Assembly: GCF_900289175.1 (NCBI RefSeq)
Contig: NZ_LT985747.1
Coordinates: 3,317,624-3,381,623, forward strand
Length of the DNA: 64,000 bases
Direction: 5' to 3'
Origin: Paenibacillus faecalis
GTDB lineage: Bacteria; Bacillota; Bacilli; Paenibacillales; Paenibacillaceae
Shown: positions 34,892-44,296 of the stretch, one piece after another
Layout: the number at the start of each line of letters is the position of its first letter
Numbering within the stretch: position 1 is the stretch's first letter
The notes under the pieces: model-generated
Told to the model about the DNA's origin: nothing
The model's database searches: none
What the model saw: only the letters and a program-made list of their open reading frames with translations
Position numbers and translations under genes: made by a program

Positions 34892-35988
34892 AGGATAGAC
34901 TCTCCTTGAACCAATGAATTAGCCAAATGTCCGAAATCAATCGCAACTTTGCCAAGCTCAGAAGCAATGCGCTGCACGATAATTACAGCGGGAATCCCAG
35001 CTCCAACAAGTGCGATATCGAAGTCACAGGCAGCCGATATTTCATTCATGACTCTCGGAATGTCGCCTATTCCGTTCACAGGACTAACAACTCCAGTCAC
35101 GTGGATACCGCTGTCTTGAAAAACTTTTGAAAGTGCTGGTGCTGAATTTCCCACAATCAGGACACGATAGCCCGCAAGAATCCCCCGCAAATATCCTTCC
35201 AGATTCAGTGCATAGTTAATTGTCGATAACGTCAATTTCAATTTTCGATAGTCAATCCGATGAGCCTTCAATACGGAAAATGCTAGAGGTTGAAAGTTAG
35301 GCAGTCGTAATTTAGGGATTCCGATAAGGTCTGCTTTTCGTATAGCCCTAACCAGCATATTTCGAGCCGCAATATCCGGTAAATTCACGCCGGAATAACT
35401 TAAAAAATGTCCTTCTTTCCTCACCTCTTCCTCACTCATCACAACTTCCTGTGCCAGCGTCAGCAATTCTCCGTCACCTAGACGAATAAGAGACAAAGGC
35501 GAGCGCTTCTTCAGAGCACTCCTAATCCTGGTGGCAACTTCCGAAGCATCAAGGAGTCTGTAATAGTGCGAACTCATGTGTTTCATACCAACTTCGATAA
35601 TCTGTCGAACCGAAATTTCGGGGAGAATCTCCAGTTCTGGAAGGATGGAGTCCACAATCCCTTCTCCTCCGTCATATAGTCCCTTTTTGTATTCTTTTTC
35701 GTTACTTTCCTTTATCACTTGGTCCGAAACAGGCTCCGTTACCGGCAAGGATGGCGTAGCTGACACGGTTTGCATCGCCCTCCCCCATGCCTCGTCATAA
35801 CCGGTATCGTACCCTTGGTTAAACGAGGCAGAGGCCTGCTCCAGCAACTTCTGTTCACAATTACACTCGGATGGTACGAAAACCTTGTTTAAGGATTTTC
35901 TTCGCTTCTTGCTGAATTCTCGCCTAAGAATACGTCTTTTGGCTCGCTTATGCTTTGCTTTTCCTAAGCGCTGTCGTATGGTGATCAC
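34888..35988 (-). CDS. Tagged GT-D-fold glycosyltransferase
   Basis: The 366-residue protein begins with a very basic stretch (residues 5-32) and a short repeat (Gly59, Gly63, Ala67, Ala71 in NQGYDTGYDEAWGRAM). The C-terminal part (about 140-360) has the DUF1792/GT-D signature 'LSLIRLGDGELLTLAQ' and later 'VLIVGNSAPALSKVF'. GT-D enzymes transfer glucose onto glycoprotein adhesin glycans in streptococci. The GTG start at 35988 has only a weak ribosome site, because the GGGGTGAT that could serve overlaps the start itself; the true start is uncertain. Confidence 0.75.
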   Translation of the reverse strand: MITIRQRLGKAKHKRAKRRILRREFSKKRRKSLNKVFVPSECNCEQKLLEQASASFNQGYDTGYDEAWGRAMQTVSATPSLPVTEPVSDQVIKESNEKEYKKGLYDGGEGIVDSILPELEILPEISVRQIIEVGMKHMSSHYYRLLDASEVATRIRSALKKRSPLSLIRLGDGELLTLAQEVVMSEEEVRKEGHFLSYSGVNLPDIAARNMLVRAIRKADLIGIPKLRLPNFQPLAFSVLKAHRIDYRKLKLTLSTINYALNLEGYLRGILAGYRVLIVGNSAPALSKVFQDSGIHVTGVVSPVNGIGDIPRVMNEISAACDFDIALVGAGIPAVIIVQRIASELGKVAIDFGHLANSLVQGESIL

Positions 35989-36060
35989 CCCATCTTACGC
36001 TCAATATATTCTTTGAAATGAAATAGGAAACGGGTATACCCATCCATTTTCATCTATTGA

Positions 36061-37197
36061 CTAAGGAAAAATAATTTTTAGCATGGAAGTCAATCTATTA
36101 TGATAGGTATGATCTCTTCTCGTTCTTATCAAGCTGTTTAAAGCCATTTGCTGTCTCTCTTCTTCATGCTGTAAATAATATTCAATTTTTTCTAGCAGCT
36201 CATCATAAGAACCATAGGTCCCGATTTCAGTTCCCGCAGAATATACCTGACCTAAATCCCGACGAAGATCGGACAATTGTAATGTGGCGCAGCCGGCTAT
36301 TTCAAATGTTCGTGGATTAACAGAATGAGCCGGTATTTTTCGGCTATTGGCGTTGATCGTATCGTCATCTGCTGCGCGGTGAAGATTGATAACGATTTTC
36401 GCTCCATTATAGTAGCTGGCTGTATCCTCGGGAGTCATCCAATCACCAAGCTTGATTTTGTCAGAAAGGAGGGAGTAGTTTTGCAGCCGATCCCACCACC
36501 ATCCCGAGATGACCACCTTTTTATTTCTCAACATTGAGGCAAGTCGGTCGATGACCTCTACCCGGTTCCAAAACGCCGTTCCAATAAAGCAGATGTCCGT
36601 TTGATAAGAAGTGGATACGTATTTCGGGTGAAATACTTTGGGATTCACTGCGAAGGGTAGATGATACACATGCTGGCATCCTAACTTTCGATAAAAGGGA
36701 AGGCAGCTTGATTCAAGCGTAAATATATAATCGTATCGGGGCGCGATAGATACGGTCCAATCCGTGTAGTATGGATCATCGGTAAACCAGACAGCCGTTC
36801 TAAACCCATGTTGTCTTAACCTCTTAACTGTATCTGCTTCCAAGACGACTCCGTTAAGAACAAGAACAAGATCAGGTTGATTTTTTTTAGCCAGAGTAAC
36901 TACATCTTCCGAAGGATTCGCGACCGTAATCTTAAGAACCAAATCCTTAAAAGCGTCAATCACCGCCTGATCCAGCGCTGGATACGGAACGCCGATCCCT
37001 GCGGTTACATAAAGAATATGAAGATTCCGAACAGTTATTTTGTCTTGTGACAGCGGACGAAGAGCTGTTTCGGCGAAACCAAGCCGGTATCCCTCTCTGC
37101 GTCCCTGCTCAAAACCGTCTTTGTACCCTTTTTGTCTCACGGATTGCTCCGTTAACCACATTCCCTGCTGTAACAAATTCACCTTTGTTGTTTGCAT
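36061..37197 (-). CDS. Tagged CgeB-like glycosyltransferase
   Basis: The N-terminal repeat has Gly at 24, 28, 32, 36 and 40 (KGYKDGFEQGRREGYRLG). The rest is a CgeB/DUF3880-type glycosyltransferase: 'PDLVLVLNGVV', 'AVWFTDDPYY', 'HLPFAVNPKVFHP' and the C-terminal sugar-nucleotide-binding 'NPRTFEIAGCATLQLSDLR'. CgeB is a spore crust glycosylation protein in B. subtilis, controlled by sigma-K and GerE. GGAGG is nine bases before the ATG. Confidence 0.85.
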   Translation of the reverse strand: MQTTKVNLLQQGMWLTEQSVRQKGYKDGFEQGRREGYRLGFAETALRPLSQDKITVRNLHILYVTAGIGVPYPALDQAVIDAFKDLVLKITVANPSEDVVTLAKKNQPDLVLVLNGVVLEADTVKRLRQHGFRTAVWFTDDPYYTDWTVSIAPRYDYIFTLESSCLPFYRKLGCQHVYHLPFAVNPKVFHPKYVSTSYQTDICFIGTAFWNRVEVIDRLASMLRNKKVVISGWWWDRLQNYSLLSDKIKLGDWMTPEDTASYYNGAKIVINLHRAADDDTINANSRKIPAHSVNPRTFEIAGCATLQLSDLRRDLGQVYSAGTEIGTYGSYDELLEKIEYYLQHEEERQQMALNSLIRTRRDHTYHNRLTSMLKIIFP

Positions 37198-37234
37198 GCA
37201 GTCAGGCCTCCGGATTCAATTCGATTCATCTCTT

Positions 37235-37945
37235 TCATTTCAAGAGCCAGTCGCTGGCTTGATGCAAGGATTTAAAGGTTCCTGCATCCGTCCACCATCC
37301 GTCTAAAACGTCATAAGCAAGTTGTCCCTCAGCTGCATACACGTTGTTAACATCGGTAATCTCCAGCTCACCGCGTCCAGAAGGCTTAATGCCCCGAATC
37401 TTATCAAAAACAGTTGTATCATACATATAAATGCCTGTTACACAAAAATCGGATTTAGGATTCTCAGGTTTTTCTTCAATTCTTAAAATTGTATTTTCTT
37501 CCAAAATAGGAACTCCGTATCTCTCAGGATCATGAACTTTCTTCAGAAGTATTCGAGCTCCTTTTTTCTGTTTCTGAAAGGATTGAACATAAGTTGTTAG
37601 CGAATCCTCGAACAAATTATCTCCGAGGAGTACAAGGAATTTTTCATCAGGCTTCATAAAAGACTCAGCGAGTGACAGCGCCTGGGCAATCCCGCCAGCC
37701 TCCTCCTGAATTTTATAAGTAAGGCGGACTCCCCACTCCCTTCCACCGCCCAACAATTCAGTATATAGACCTGCCGATTGCTTGCTAATAACCAACAAAA
37801 TTTCTTTAATACCCGCACTTTGTAGCTTCTCTATTCCGTGACAGATCATCGGAAAATTCCCAACAGGAAGTAAATGTTTGTTTATGATTTTTGTCAGCGG
37901 GTAAAGTCGGGTACCAGTACCTCCCGCCAGTATAACGCCCTTCAT
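37235..37945 (-). CDS. Sugar-1-phosphate nucleotidyltransferase (RfbA/SpsI-like)
   Basis: The enzyme activates a hexose-1-phosphate with dTTP or UTP, supplying nucleotide sugar to the cluster. The family start MKGVILAGGTGTRLYPLT sits at ATG 37945 (AGGGAGGG upstream), so the longer open frame is discounted; the product is 236 residues. 'LLGDNLFED' carries the metal Asp; 'VEEKPENPKS'-like and 'GWWTDAGT' complete the RmlA pattern. It is slightly shorter than RmlA (about 290), like SpsI-type spore enzymes. Confidence 0.88.
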   Translation of the reverse strand: MKGVILAGGTGTRLYPLTKIINKHLLPVGNFPMICHGIEKLQSAGIKEILLVISKQSAGLYTELLGGGREWGVRLTYKIQEEAGGIAQALSLAESFMKPDEKFLVLLGDNLFEDSLTTYVQSFQKQKKGARILLKKVHDPERYGVPILEENTILRIEEKPENPKSDFCVTGIYMYDTTVFDKIRGIKPSGRGELEITDVNNVYAAEGQLAYDVLDGWWTDAGTFKSLHQASDWLLK

Positions 37946-37974
37946 ATAACCCTCCCTTTCTGCACAGAAATCGA

Positions 37975-38703
37975 CTATACATAAATCGTCGGGTCGACTC
38001 CCCATTTTTCCATAAATTTTTGCCGATTACGCTCAATAAGTCTTTTTAACTTGCCTACATCCTGTTTGCCGAAGCTTGCACTTCCATGATGAAAAACAAA
38101 TACATCTCCCGCAATTTTGAACGTATATCCTGCTTGCCTTGCCCGGTAACAGTAATCATCATCCTCATAATGCCCAGGAGAAAACCGCTCATCCAACAGT
38201 CCGATTCGATCCATTAACTCTCGTTTAAACAAAAAACATAAACCAACAATACGATCGACCTGAACCCATTTTCGGGCATCTGGCTCATTGAGTCGTTGTT
38301 CCATCTCCTCTACATTGCTGTATGGCATATCAACCTGCTGTTTGCCACTTGCATAATTCGTGAGCGGTCCAACAATCCCAATCTCTGAACTGCTATACAA
38401 ACAATCCAGCATATTACCCAACCAATTCCGTGAAACAATAACATCATTGTTTAGCAGAAGAAGTGTATCGCCGGTAGCGATCTTCAATCCTTTATTGCAA
38501 GCTGCCGGAAAGCCAACATTATTAGCGAGTGAAATAAAAGTAACTCCTTCCTGGCGGCATATATCACCAGTTCCATCGGAAGAGCCATTATCGACAACAA
38601 TGATTTCATGCGGTTGTTCTGTATATCGTTTAATGGAATAAATGCAATCTTTAAGCAGTTCTTTTCCGTTATAAGTCGGGATAATTATGCTCGTTTTTCT
38701 CAT
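37975..38703 (-). CDS. Family-2 glycosyltransferase (rhamnosyltransferase-like)
   Basis: The 242-residue GT2 enzyme resembles the domain in 33563-34891: 'TSIIIPTYNGKELLKDC', 'VDNGSSDGT', 'LLLLNNDVIV' (metal DXD-like) and 'GHYEDDDYCYRARQAG'. ATG 38703 fits the ribosome site GAAGGTGG; the open frame reaches 38778 but would overlap the upstream gene by 64 bases. It has no repeat tag. Confidence 0.88.
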   Translation of the reverse strand: MRKTSIIIPTYNGKELLKDCIYSIKRYTEQPHEIIVVDNGSSDGTGDICRQEGVTFISLANNVGFPAACNKGLKIATGDTLLLLNNDVIVSRNWLGNMLDCLYSSSEIGIVGPLTNYASGKQQVDMPYSNVEEMEQRLNEPDARKWVQVDRIVGLCFLFKRELMDRIGLLDERFSPGHYEDDDYCYRARQAGYTFKIAGDVFVFHHGSASFGKQDVGKLKRLIERNRQKFMEKWGVDPTIYV

Positions 38704-38714
38704 ACTATCCACCT

Positions 38715-39860
38715 TCATGTCTTGGTAATTTGACGATGTCTGATCTGATCCGGAAAAGATAACCTTGAACCTTTCCATTCGATTACCGTTTGTAAAGCTT
38801 CGATATGATCTCCAATGATCATGTCAGAAACAGCGTTATTGGGACCACTATTTCGCGCCCTAAGGCGATTCCTTGTAATCACATCCACACTGGCAGGTGC
38901 GTTTATGGATAATCCCTTTTCTATGGCAATAACCTGCGCTTTCGGTGGGACCGCCAAATTGCTATATCCGATGCTTCTTACCGCTTCCTTACTTATAGCA
39001 TGTGGGACAGCGGTCAGCGAATTTGCCTCAAGATCCTCCCTGGACATCGACCGATTTACAAATTCTTTAACGATGGTCACATCATCTCGATCCGAGAATA
39101 CTCCGATATAAGGAGAGATATTGTTTAATGCAATATCATTTCCTTTTGCTATGGCATCAATAAAAGGGATGAGATGCTCCGCCAGCACCGGAAAATCTCC
39201 GTCCAGAAATAGTAAAATATCAGAATTGGCCAACTTTGCCCCGATGGCTCTACCGACATCATGCCCCAACGCTTGTTGGTAATGAACGATGATCGAATCT
39301 GATTGATTTCGAATCAATTCAAAGCTCTCGTCCTTCGAGCCGTTCACAACAAATATAATTTCGTGCAGCGGCATCCGGTTTAGTTGTTCAATTACCTGCT
39401 GAATCGTATCTTTTTCATTCATGACCATAACGATTGCAGCTACCGTTTTATCTGTCGGGAGCAATACACAATGACGGAAAATCTTTTTGGAGAGTTTACA
39501 ATATCCCTCCATAAATTTGGCAGCAGCAGCGTGGTAAATCGGCCATGGGAAAGGTTTTACGGCTTGATACCAATGATTCCAGCTCTGATTTACTTGTTGA
39601 TGGAAACTCTCCACTGGCTCTTCCGATCGCTTCTCCTGCAAATGTGCTGCAGTTGCTGCTTGAAAACCTGCTAAATAAGCTCTTTCTTGCCAGTAATTCA
39701 AGACTCTTTTGGGAATGGGTCTCCTTTTTGAAGTATGAAGAAACCCCGATTCACGAACATTCCGTTTCTTCTTTTTGATTGATTTTCTGTATAATTTTAA
39801 ATTTCTTCTAAAAGAACTTGAAAAGCCCTTCACCAATCGTCTCCGTTTTCTATTCACCAT
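38715..39860 (-). CDS. Family-2 glycosyltransferase with basic N terminus and degenerate tag
   Basis: The 381-residue protein has a very basic first 50 residues (RKRRR near 4-8; IKKKKRN near 28-34) and a weak repeat at 61-69 (Ala61, Gly65, Ala69 in RAYLAGFQAA). The GT2 core at about 140-345 ('VAAIVMVMNEKDTIQQVI', 'LLFLDGDFPV' with the DXD) is homologous to the next gene, with 'NLAVPPKAQVIAI' in both. GTGGTGAC lies before the ATG. Confidence 0.82.
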   Translation of the reverse strand: MVNRKRRRLVKGFSSSFRRNLKLYRKSIKKKKRNVRESGFLHTSKRRPIPKRVLNYWQERAYLAGFQAATAAHLQEKRSEEPVESFHQQVNQSWNHWYQAVKPFPWPIYHAAAAKFMEGYCKLSKKIFRHCVLLPTDKTVAAIVMVMNEKDTIQQVIEQLNRMPLHEIIFVVNGSKDESFELIRNQSDSIIVHYQQALGHDVGRAIGAKLANSDILLFLDGDFPVLAEHLIPFIDAIAKGNDIALNNISPYIGVFSDRDDVTIVKEFVNRSMSREDLEANSLTAVPHAISKEAVRSIGYSNLAVPPKAQVIAIEKGLSINAPASVDVITRNRLRARNSGPNNAVSDMIIGDHIEALQTVIEWKGSRLSFPDQIRHRQITKT

Positions 39861-39864
39861 GAAG

Positions 39865-40671
39865 TCACCACACGCTTTCTCTGTTACGTGTCAGATCCGA
39901 CCGATTGCCGCGTACACCAGTTTTAGAAATAAACCAATCGATCGCCTCCAAATGATCGCCAACGATAAGTCCTTCAATGGGATCTTTTCCTTTCGTTCTT
40001 CCTCTTCTAGGATTGCTTTTCCCTACATTCACCTCATGGACAGCGCGAACATTCAAGCCTTTATTTATAGCTATAGCTTGAGCCTTCGGAGGGACTGCCA
40101 AATTATCAGCACCGATCAGGTCCATTGCATAGCGGCTCATAGCATGTGGAATCGTTGTTAAGGAGGCACCTTTTAATTTGGGATTCGAGACCAATATATT
40201 TAACGCATGCTTAGCAAGCACAACACTGTGTACATGTGTCTTGCCGGTCGGCCCCAAATACTTATTTAAGGCCACATCCACGCCGTCTTCCACTGCTTTT
40301 GTCAAGGGTATGAAATCCTTTGTCTTAATAACAATATCAGCATCGGTGAATAGTAAAATTTCTCCCTGAGCCTCTTTAGCACCGACACTTCGGCCTACGT
40401 CGTGTCCAAGAGCATTGGGTAAATGGATAACTTTCGCACCGATTCTCTGTGCGATTTCAGCCGTACCGTCTGTGGAACCGTTAGCAACAACGATAACTTC
40501 TGTCTCGGGGTGCACCTGATAGGATTGACGAATCACAGCTCCAATGGTCTTCCTTTCATTCATAGCAGGAATGATAACGGATACCTTTGGGGATTCTGCG
40601 TTTCTGATCATGAACGGAAGTGGCCTTCTCTTTACTCTCTTTGCGGTGCGTGCAGGAATTCGTTTCGACAT
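39865..40671 (-). CDS. Family-2 glycosyltransferase with short basic N terminus
   Basis: The 268-residue GT2 protein is paralogous to the 38715-39860 product ('GHDVGRSVGAK', 'NLAVPPKAQAIAINKGL'). The DXD is in LLFTDADIVI. The first 18 residues are basic (SKRIPARTAKRVKRR); there is no repeat. ATG 40671 with GGCAGGTGAG is chosen over GTG 40680. It is the first gene after the intron-like remnant and probably heads or continues a transcription unit reaching 28712. Confidence 0.85.
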   Translation of the reverse strand: MSKRIPARTAKRVKRRPLPFMIRNAESPKVSVIIPAMNERKTIGAVIRQSYQVHPETEVIVVANGSTDGTAEIAQRIGAKVIHLPNALGHDVGRSVGAKEAQGEILLFTDADIVIKTKDFIPLTKAVEDGVDVALNKYLGPTGKTHVHSVVLAKHALNILVSNPKLKGASLTTIPHAMSRYAMDLIGADNLAVPPKAQAIAINKGLNVRAVHEVNVGKSNPRRGRTKGKDPIEGLIVGDHLEAIDWFISKTGVRGNRSDLTRNRESVW

Positions 40672-40801
40672 GTTTCTCACCTGCCAGTTTGTTTTTCAAG
40701 TAAACTTCTCTCCTCATTTTATGTATAGGTTATTTTCCTGTAACGGCATTCGTACATTAAGGCGAAATAAAACGAATTTGGTGACTCTATCCGTACATAT
40801 A

Positions 40802-40864
40802 GGCCCATGCACATGTGCATGGGCCTCTCACAGAACCGGACGTACAGGTCATCGCATCCGGCTC
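40802..40864 (-). mobile_element. Remnant of a group II intron 3' end (domain V/VI-like)
   Basis: On the minus strand, bases 40864-40833 read GAGCCGGATGCGATGA... CGTCCGGTTC. This has the GAGCCG...CGGTTC closing helix and the internal TGCGATGA of bacterial group II intron domain V. It is followed by TGTGAGA and a perfect 24-base palindrome (40825-40802, arms GGCCCATGCACA). No reverse-transcriptase frame is present within the 336-base gap 40672-41016, so the element is truncated. Domain VI lacks an obvious bulged A. Confidence 0.55.
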
Positions 40865-40956
40865 CTCTGGAATTTGTACAGCTCATCGATGTTACTGAGT
40901 TACTAACTGCTTGCCAATCTCGGGTTGTTTCACATACCTTCAATTGATCGAAGCTT

Positions 40957-41004
40957 CGGAACATTGCCGGCAACAGTTGTTTACCAGCAATGCTCCGTTT
41001 TTTT
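40957..41004 (+). terminator. Terminator-like hairpin on the plus strand
   Basis: CGGAACATTGC (40957-40967) pairs with GCAATGCTCCG (40987-40997) with one mismatch and is followed by seven T's. No rightward gene ends here, so it may be residual or may limit antisense transcription below the Mur-ligase gene. Confidence 0.4.
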
Positions 41005-41016
41005 CAAACGTTAAGC

Positions 41017-43422
41017 TTAAAAACCCGTTAACGATTTGGCATATTCGATAGGCGTGGGAAGGATATTAGGCAGAATGAATCTTTCGTCCTCATCTCGTTT
41101 TGCTTTAATTTCAGAGGCATAATCCAACTGCACTTCCAGAATCCAAACCTTACCTTGTTTATCGATGATCAAATCAATCGCAGTATCACCTATATGACCC
41201 CAATATTGGTTGAATTTTTGCAATAGGCCGATGCAAATCATCGAGATCTCTTGTATTTTTTGTTTGGTTTGATGTTTGTTTAAATGATAGATTCTGCGAA
41301 GAGCCTCCTCACCAGGTATGATCTTTTTCCTTTTCTTTGAATTAGAGATGATACTGCCTTCCTTTGCAATTTTGGCTTCCATTCCGGAATATCTCCAGTT
41401 TTTTGTTTTATCTCGCTGGAAGTAAACGCGAAAATCGACCTTGTTGCCATGTCTGTTATAGAAAGGAATGGATTGTTGAATAATATAATTCTTTTCTGTC
41501 AGCCGGGTTTCTTCTATTTTTTTCAGTAAAATGTCTTTGGATACTGTCTGGAATACCTGGCCGTTGGTATTGTACAGCAGAAAGGATTTTTTTAACGCGA
41601 CGATTCGAAGGACGCCTTTCCCACCGGCTAGCGTTGTCGGCTTCAGGTAGACATCGCTGTGCTTTCTCAGCATTTGGTCCAGATTTTCCGCATTGTACGT
41701 CATCGTGTCGGGGAGATTTTTTACTTCGGATCTTTTTGACATTTCATCCCAAAATAGATATTTATCCACATGTCCATATGGATAGTTAAAGATATTGTCT
41801 CCGATACGTTCTTTAAGATGTTGATAAATGTCCGACGGCATCGACGCCCGGTTAAATATCGCCGAAGGATAAGGAAACACTCCCTTTACAAACGAATTGG
41901 TCTTGGGACAATAATACAATCCTTTAATCGTGCCATTGATTTTATCGATTCTCCGTATTTTAAATAGAAATACTAGACCTTTAATATCTGCATACCTGGT
42001 GAAGCGTAGCAGTTGTTTTTCCGGATGGAGATGATAAACATCCTTCGCGTGAATGCCGATAACAGGTCCGATATATAAATCTCTTCCTTCGAAATAGTAG
42101 TCAAATTGCAAGTCCGGTATTGTAACTCTATCTGTCAGCTTGTGAGGAAAACGGACTTCTCCCGTCCGTAATTTATCGTCGATCTTTAACTTGAACTCCT
42201 TCGTCATTTGCCCGAAATGCATCGTGACTGTATCGGACATCAAAGACTCCTTCAGCCTGGTTTTGCTATTCACATAAATATAGTCCTCATTCAAGGACGT
42301 TTTCGTTGGGTTGATGTTGACGTTATTGGATTGATCTAACAGGAAATTGACAGTTTGTTTCATATCGGTTAAGCATGAACCCTTCACGAGAATGGCGCTC
42401 TTACGTTCAAATTGATTGATTAAAGCGACATGAAGGGCATCTCGGTCAGTATAGTGCTGAATCCGTTCGGTCGGAAACCCGGAATCCACTGCTCCCTCTC
42501 TAATCCATCGCGTCTCATCACCCAGCAAATATATCATATCTACTTTCTTTTCCGCTAAATATTTGCCAATCTCTTTGTGACCTTTTTCGGTAAATTCGCC
42601 AAGCTCTAGCATCGATCCCAGAACGACTTTCTTCTTCTTCTTCTTGCCAAGCTCAACTAATACATCGATAGCCGCTTTCATAGATTGGGGATTGGCATTA
42701 ACCGTATCATCGATCAGAATCGATTTCTTCGTGTACGAATAGACGTTCAGTCTTTGCTCGGGTATTTTGTAAGCCTGCAGACCTGCTCTTATCTCTGCGG
42801 CAGTGAATTTGTTCTTGTGGGCTATTGCAATTGCGAACAATGCATTATACACGTTATGAATTCCGAAAGCAGGTATAAAGAACTTCTCTAGTTTTTCGTC
42901 CAGCATAACCTGAAAAGTCATGCCTTTATTTGTATAGGTTACATCTTGTGCCCGATAATCGGCTCGTCGTTTCATTCCTATGGTGATGACTGTTCCTGTA
43001 AAAGATTTTATTGACAACAATCTGGAATGTTTATCGTCTCTATTGATAAACAGCGTTCCTTTAGGGTCCATATTTTGGATCAGTGCTGATTTACTGGCAG
43101 CAGTGGCTCGAATGCTATTTCCGAGGTTGCCGTAATGAGCAGTGCCGATATTGGTAATGACTGAGATATTCGGCTTGAAGTAACGGCAATGCCTAATACC
43201 CGCTCCAAGCTTTCCCATCCCCATTTCTAAAATAACGGCTTGATAAGATGGATCCGATTCAAATGTTTGTGCGTTTTTTTTCGTATGTCCCGGCAAATTT
43301 CTATTACCATTCGTTTTGAGCACTTTCCATTTCGTCTCCAGTATCGCTGCAATAAGCTCCCTAACCGTAGTTTTCCCACAACTGCCGGTTACTGCAATTT
43401 TTTGTCTCATGAATCTAGTCAT
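41017..43422 (-). CDS. Fusion of a MurF-like Mur ligase with a YheC/YheD-like ATP-grasp domain
   Basis: The 801-residue protein (from ATG 43422, GGAGG 11 bases upstream) has two ligase units. Residues about 8-375 are the central and C-terminal Mur ligase domains: P-loop GSCGKTT at 13-19, 'SVITNIGTAHYGNLG', 'DDTVNANPQSMKAAIDVL' and 'VLGSMLELGE'. The N-terminal UDP-MurNAc-binding domain of true MurF is absent. Residues about 395-801 are YheC/YheD-like, with 'YLKPTTLAGGKGVLRI', 'DFRVYFQRD' and 'DLIIDKQGKVWILEVQ'. Both halves would form amide bonds through acyl-phosphates. It follows an Asp/Glu racemase gene. Confidence 0.85.
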   Translation of the reverse strand: MTRFMRQKIAVTGSCGKTTVRELIAAILETKWKVLKTNGNRNLPGHTKKNAQTFESDPSYQAVILEMGMGKLGAGIRHCRYFKPNISVITNIGTAHYGNLGNSIRATAASKSALIQNMDPKGTLFINRDDKHSRLLSIKSFTGTVITIGMKRRADYRAQDVTYTNKGMTFQVMLDEKLEKFFIPAFGIHNVYNALFAIAIAHKNKFTAAEIRAGLQAYKIPEQRLNVYSYTKKSILIDDTVNANPQSMKAAIDVLVELGKKKKKKVVLGSMLELGEFTEKGHKEIGKYLAEKKVDMIYLLGDETRWIREGAVDSGFPTERIQHYTDRDALHVALINQFERKSAILVKGSCLTDMKQTVNFLLDQSNNVNINPTKTSLNEDYIYVNSKTRLKESLMSDTVTMHFGQMTKEFKLKIDDKLRTGEVRFPHKLTDRVTIPDLQFDYYFEGRDLYIGPVIGIHAKDVYHLHPEKQLLRFTRYADIKGLVFLFKIRRIDKINGTIKGLYYCPKTNSFVKGVFPYPSAIFNRASMPSDIYQHLKERIGDNIFNYPYGHVDKYLFWDEMSKRSEVKNLPDTMTYNAENLDQMLRKHSDVYLKPTTLAGGKGVLRIVALKKSFLLYNTNGQVFQTVSKDILLKKIEETRLTEKNYIIQQSIPFYNRHGNKVDFRVYFQRDKTKNWRYSGMEAKIAKEGSIISNSKKRKKIIPGEEALRRIYHLNKHQTKQKIQEISMICIGLLQKFNQYWGHIGDTAIDLIIDKQGKVWILEVQLDYASEIKAKRDEDERFILPNILPTPIEYAKSLTGF

Positions 43423-43429
43423 CAGGGCA

Positions 43430-44146
43430 CTAACCTCCAGTGTGTATAGTTTGTGAAGCATATCGGATAGCAGTCGTGGCCAGCATTAATGTAGTATCGA
43501 TAAAGATTGGTTTTACTTTCAAATAAGGAGTGATTAACGGAATTTCTGTACAACCAGCCAAAAATACGTCGACTCCCTTTTTCTGATAGGCTTCTATTAT
43601 ACGATCAAGATGAATGAGATACGGGTTTGTTGTTAATTTACCTGCTTTCACATTTCGAATCACAGCATCAACTACTTGCTGTTCTTCAGGAACGGGGATA
43701 ATGAGTTCAATTGGGCAATTAGCAAAAGCTTGTTGATACAAGCGGTTTTTGATCGTCGTTTCAGATGCAAACAGGATCATTTTACAGTTATTAAACCGGT
43801 TTTGATCGAGCAGCGTTTTTACCGTATTGTCTATTATACTGATAAACGGTATACTTACTGTTTTTTTCAAATCCTGATACCAAATATGTGCCGTATGACA
43901 AGGCATAATAAGGAAATCTGCTCCCGCTTGCTCGAGCAGTAAGCAGGATTGGATAAGCTCGGGCAGCGGGCTAACCAGATTCGGTTCGGAGACATGTGAT
44001 CGGGGCTGAATTTTTGGATTATTATAGATCAAAATTCTTAGATGCTCTTGGTCAGTCTTTGCTGGTGTGTTCTCTACGATTTTTTGAAACAAATCAATGG
44101 TTGCATATGGGCCCATTCCGCCTACTATACCAATGGATTTACTCAA
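43430..44146 (-). CDS. Aspartate/glutamate racemase-family protein
   Basis: The protein is about 238 residues from TTG 44146, which is preceded by GGAGGTGAT; the open frame continues far upstream without a ribosome site and would overlap the terminator. 'SIGIVGGMGPYATIDLF' is the family start. Catalytic Cys in 'FLIMPCHTAHIWY' (near residue 84) and in 'VFLAGCTEIPLI' (near 196) are both present. It probably makes D-aspartate or D-glutamate. The next gene is the Mur-ligase/ATP-grasp fusion, so the D-amino acid may be its substrate. It is first in a new transcription unit after the 44297-44324 terminator. Confidence 0.85.
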   Translation of the reverse strand: MSKSIGIVGGMGPYATIDLFQKIVENTPAKTDQEHLRILIYNNPKIQPRSHVSEPNLVSPLPELIQSCLLLEQAGADFLIMPCHTAHIWYQDLKKTVSIPFISIIDNTVKTLLDQNRFNNCKMILFASETTIKNRLYQQAFANCPIELIIPVPEEQQVVDAVIRNVKAGKLTTNPYLIHLDRIIEAYQKKGVDVFLAGCTEIPLITPYLKVKPIFIDTTLMLATTAIRYASQTIHTGG

Positions 44147-44296
44147 ATTATCACCTCCCATGAATGTTTTGATAGTATACAGAATATGTATTGTACCGAT
44201 CTGTTGACATTGATATTTGTCCTTATAGCCGGACCAAAAGTCATCATAATGCCCCTCAAAAAAGCTCCTCGTATTGACCGGGATAGCAGCCGTAAC

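Noticed and set aside
40802..40825. 24-base palindrome read as a terminator
   Set aside because: Neither strand has a T-run after it, and it directly follows a domain V-like hairpin, so an intron remnant explains it better.
40719..40973. 84-codon minus-strand frame
   Set aside because: It reads through the intron-like hairpin and palindrome; no reverse-transcriptase or other family features.
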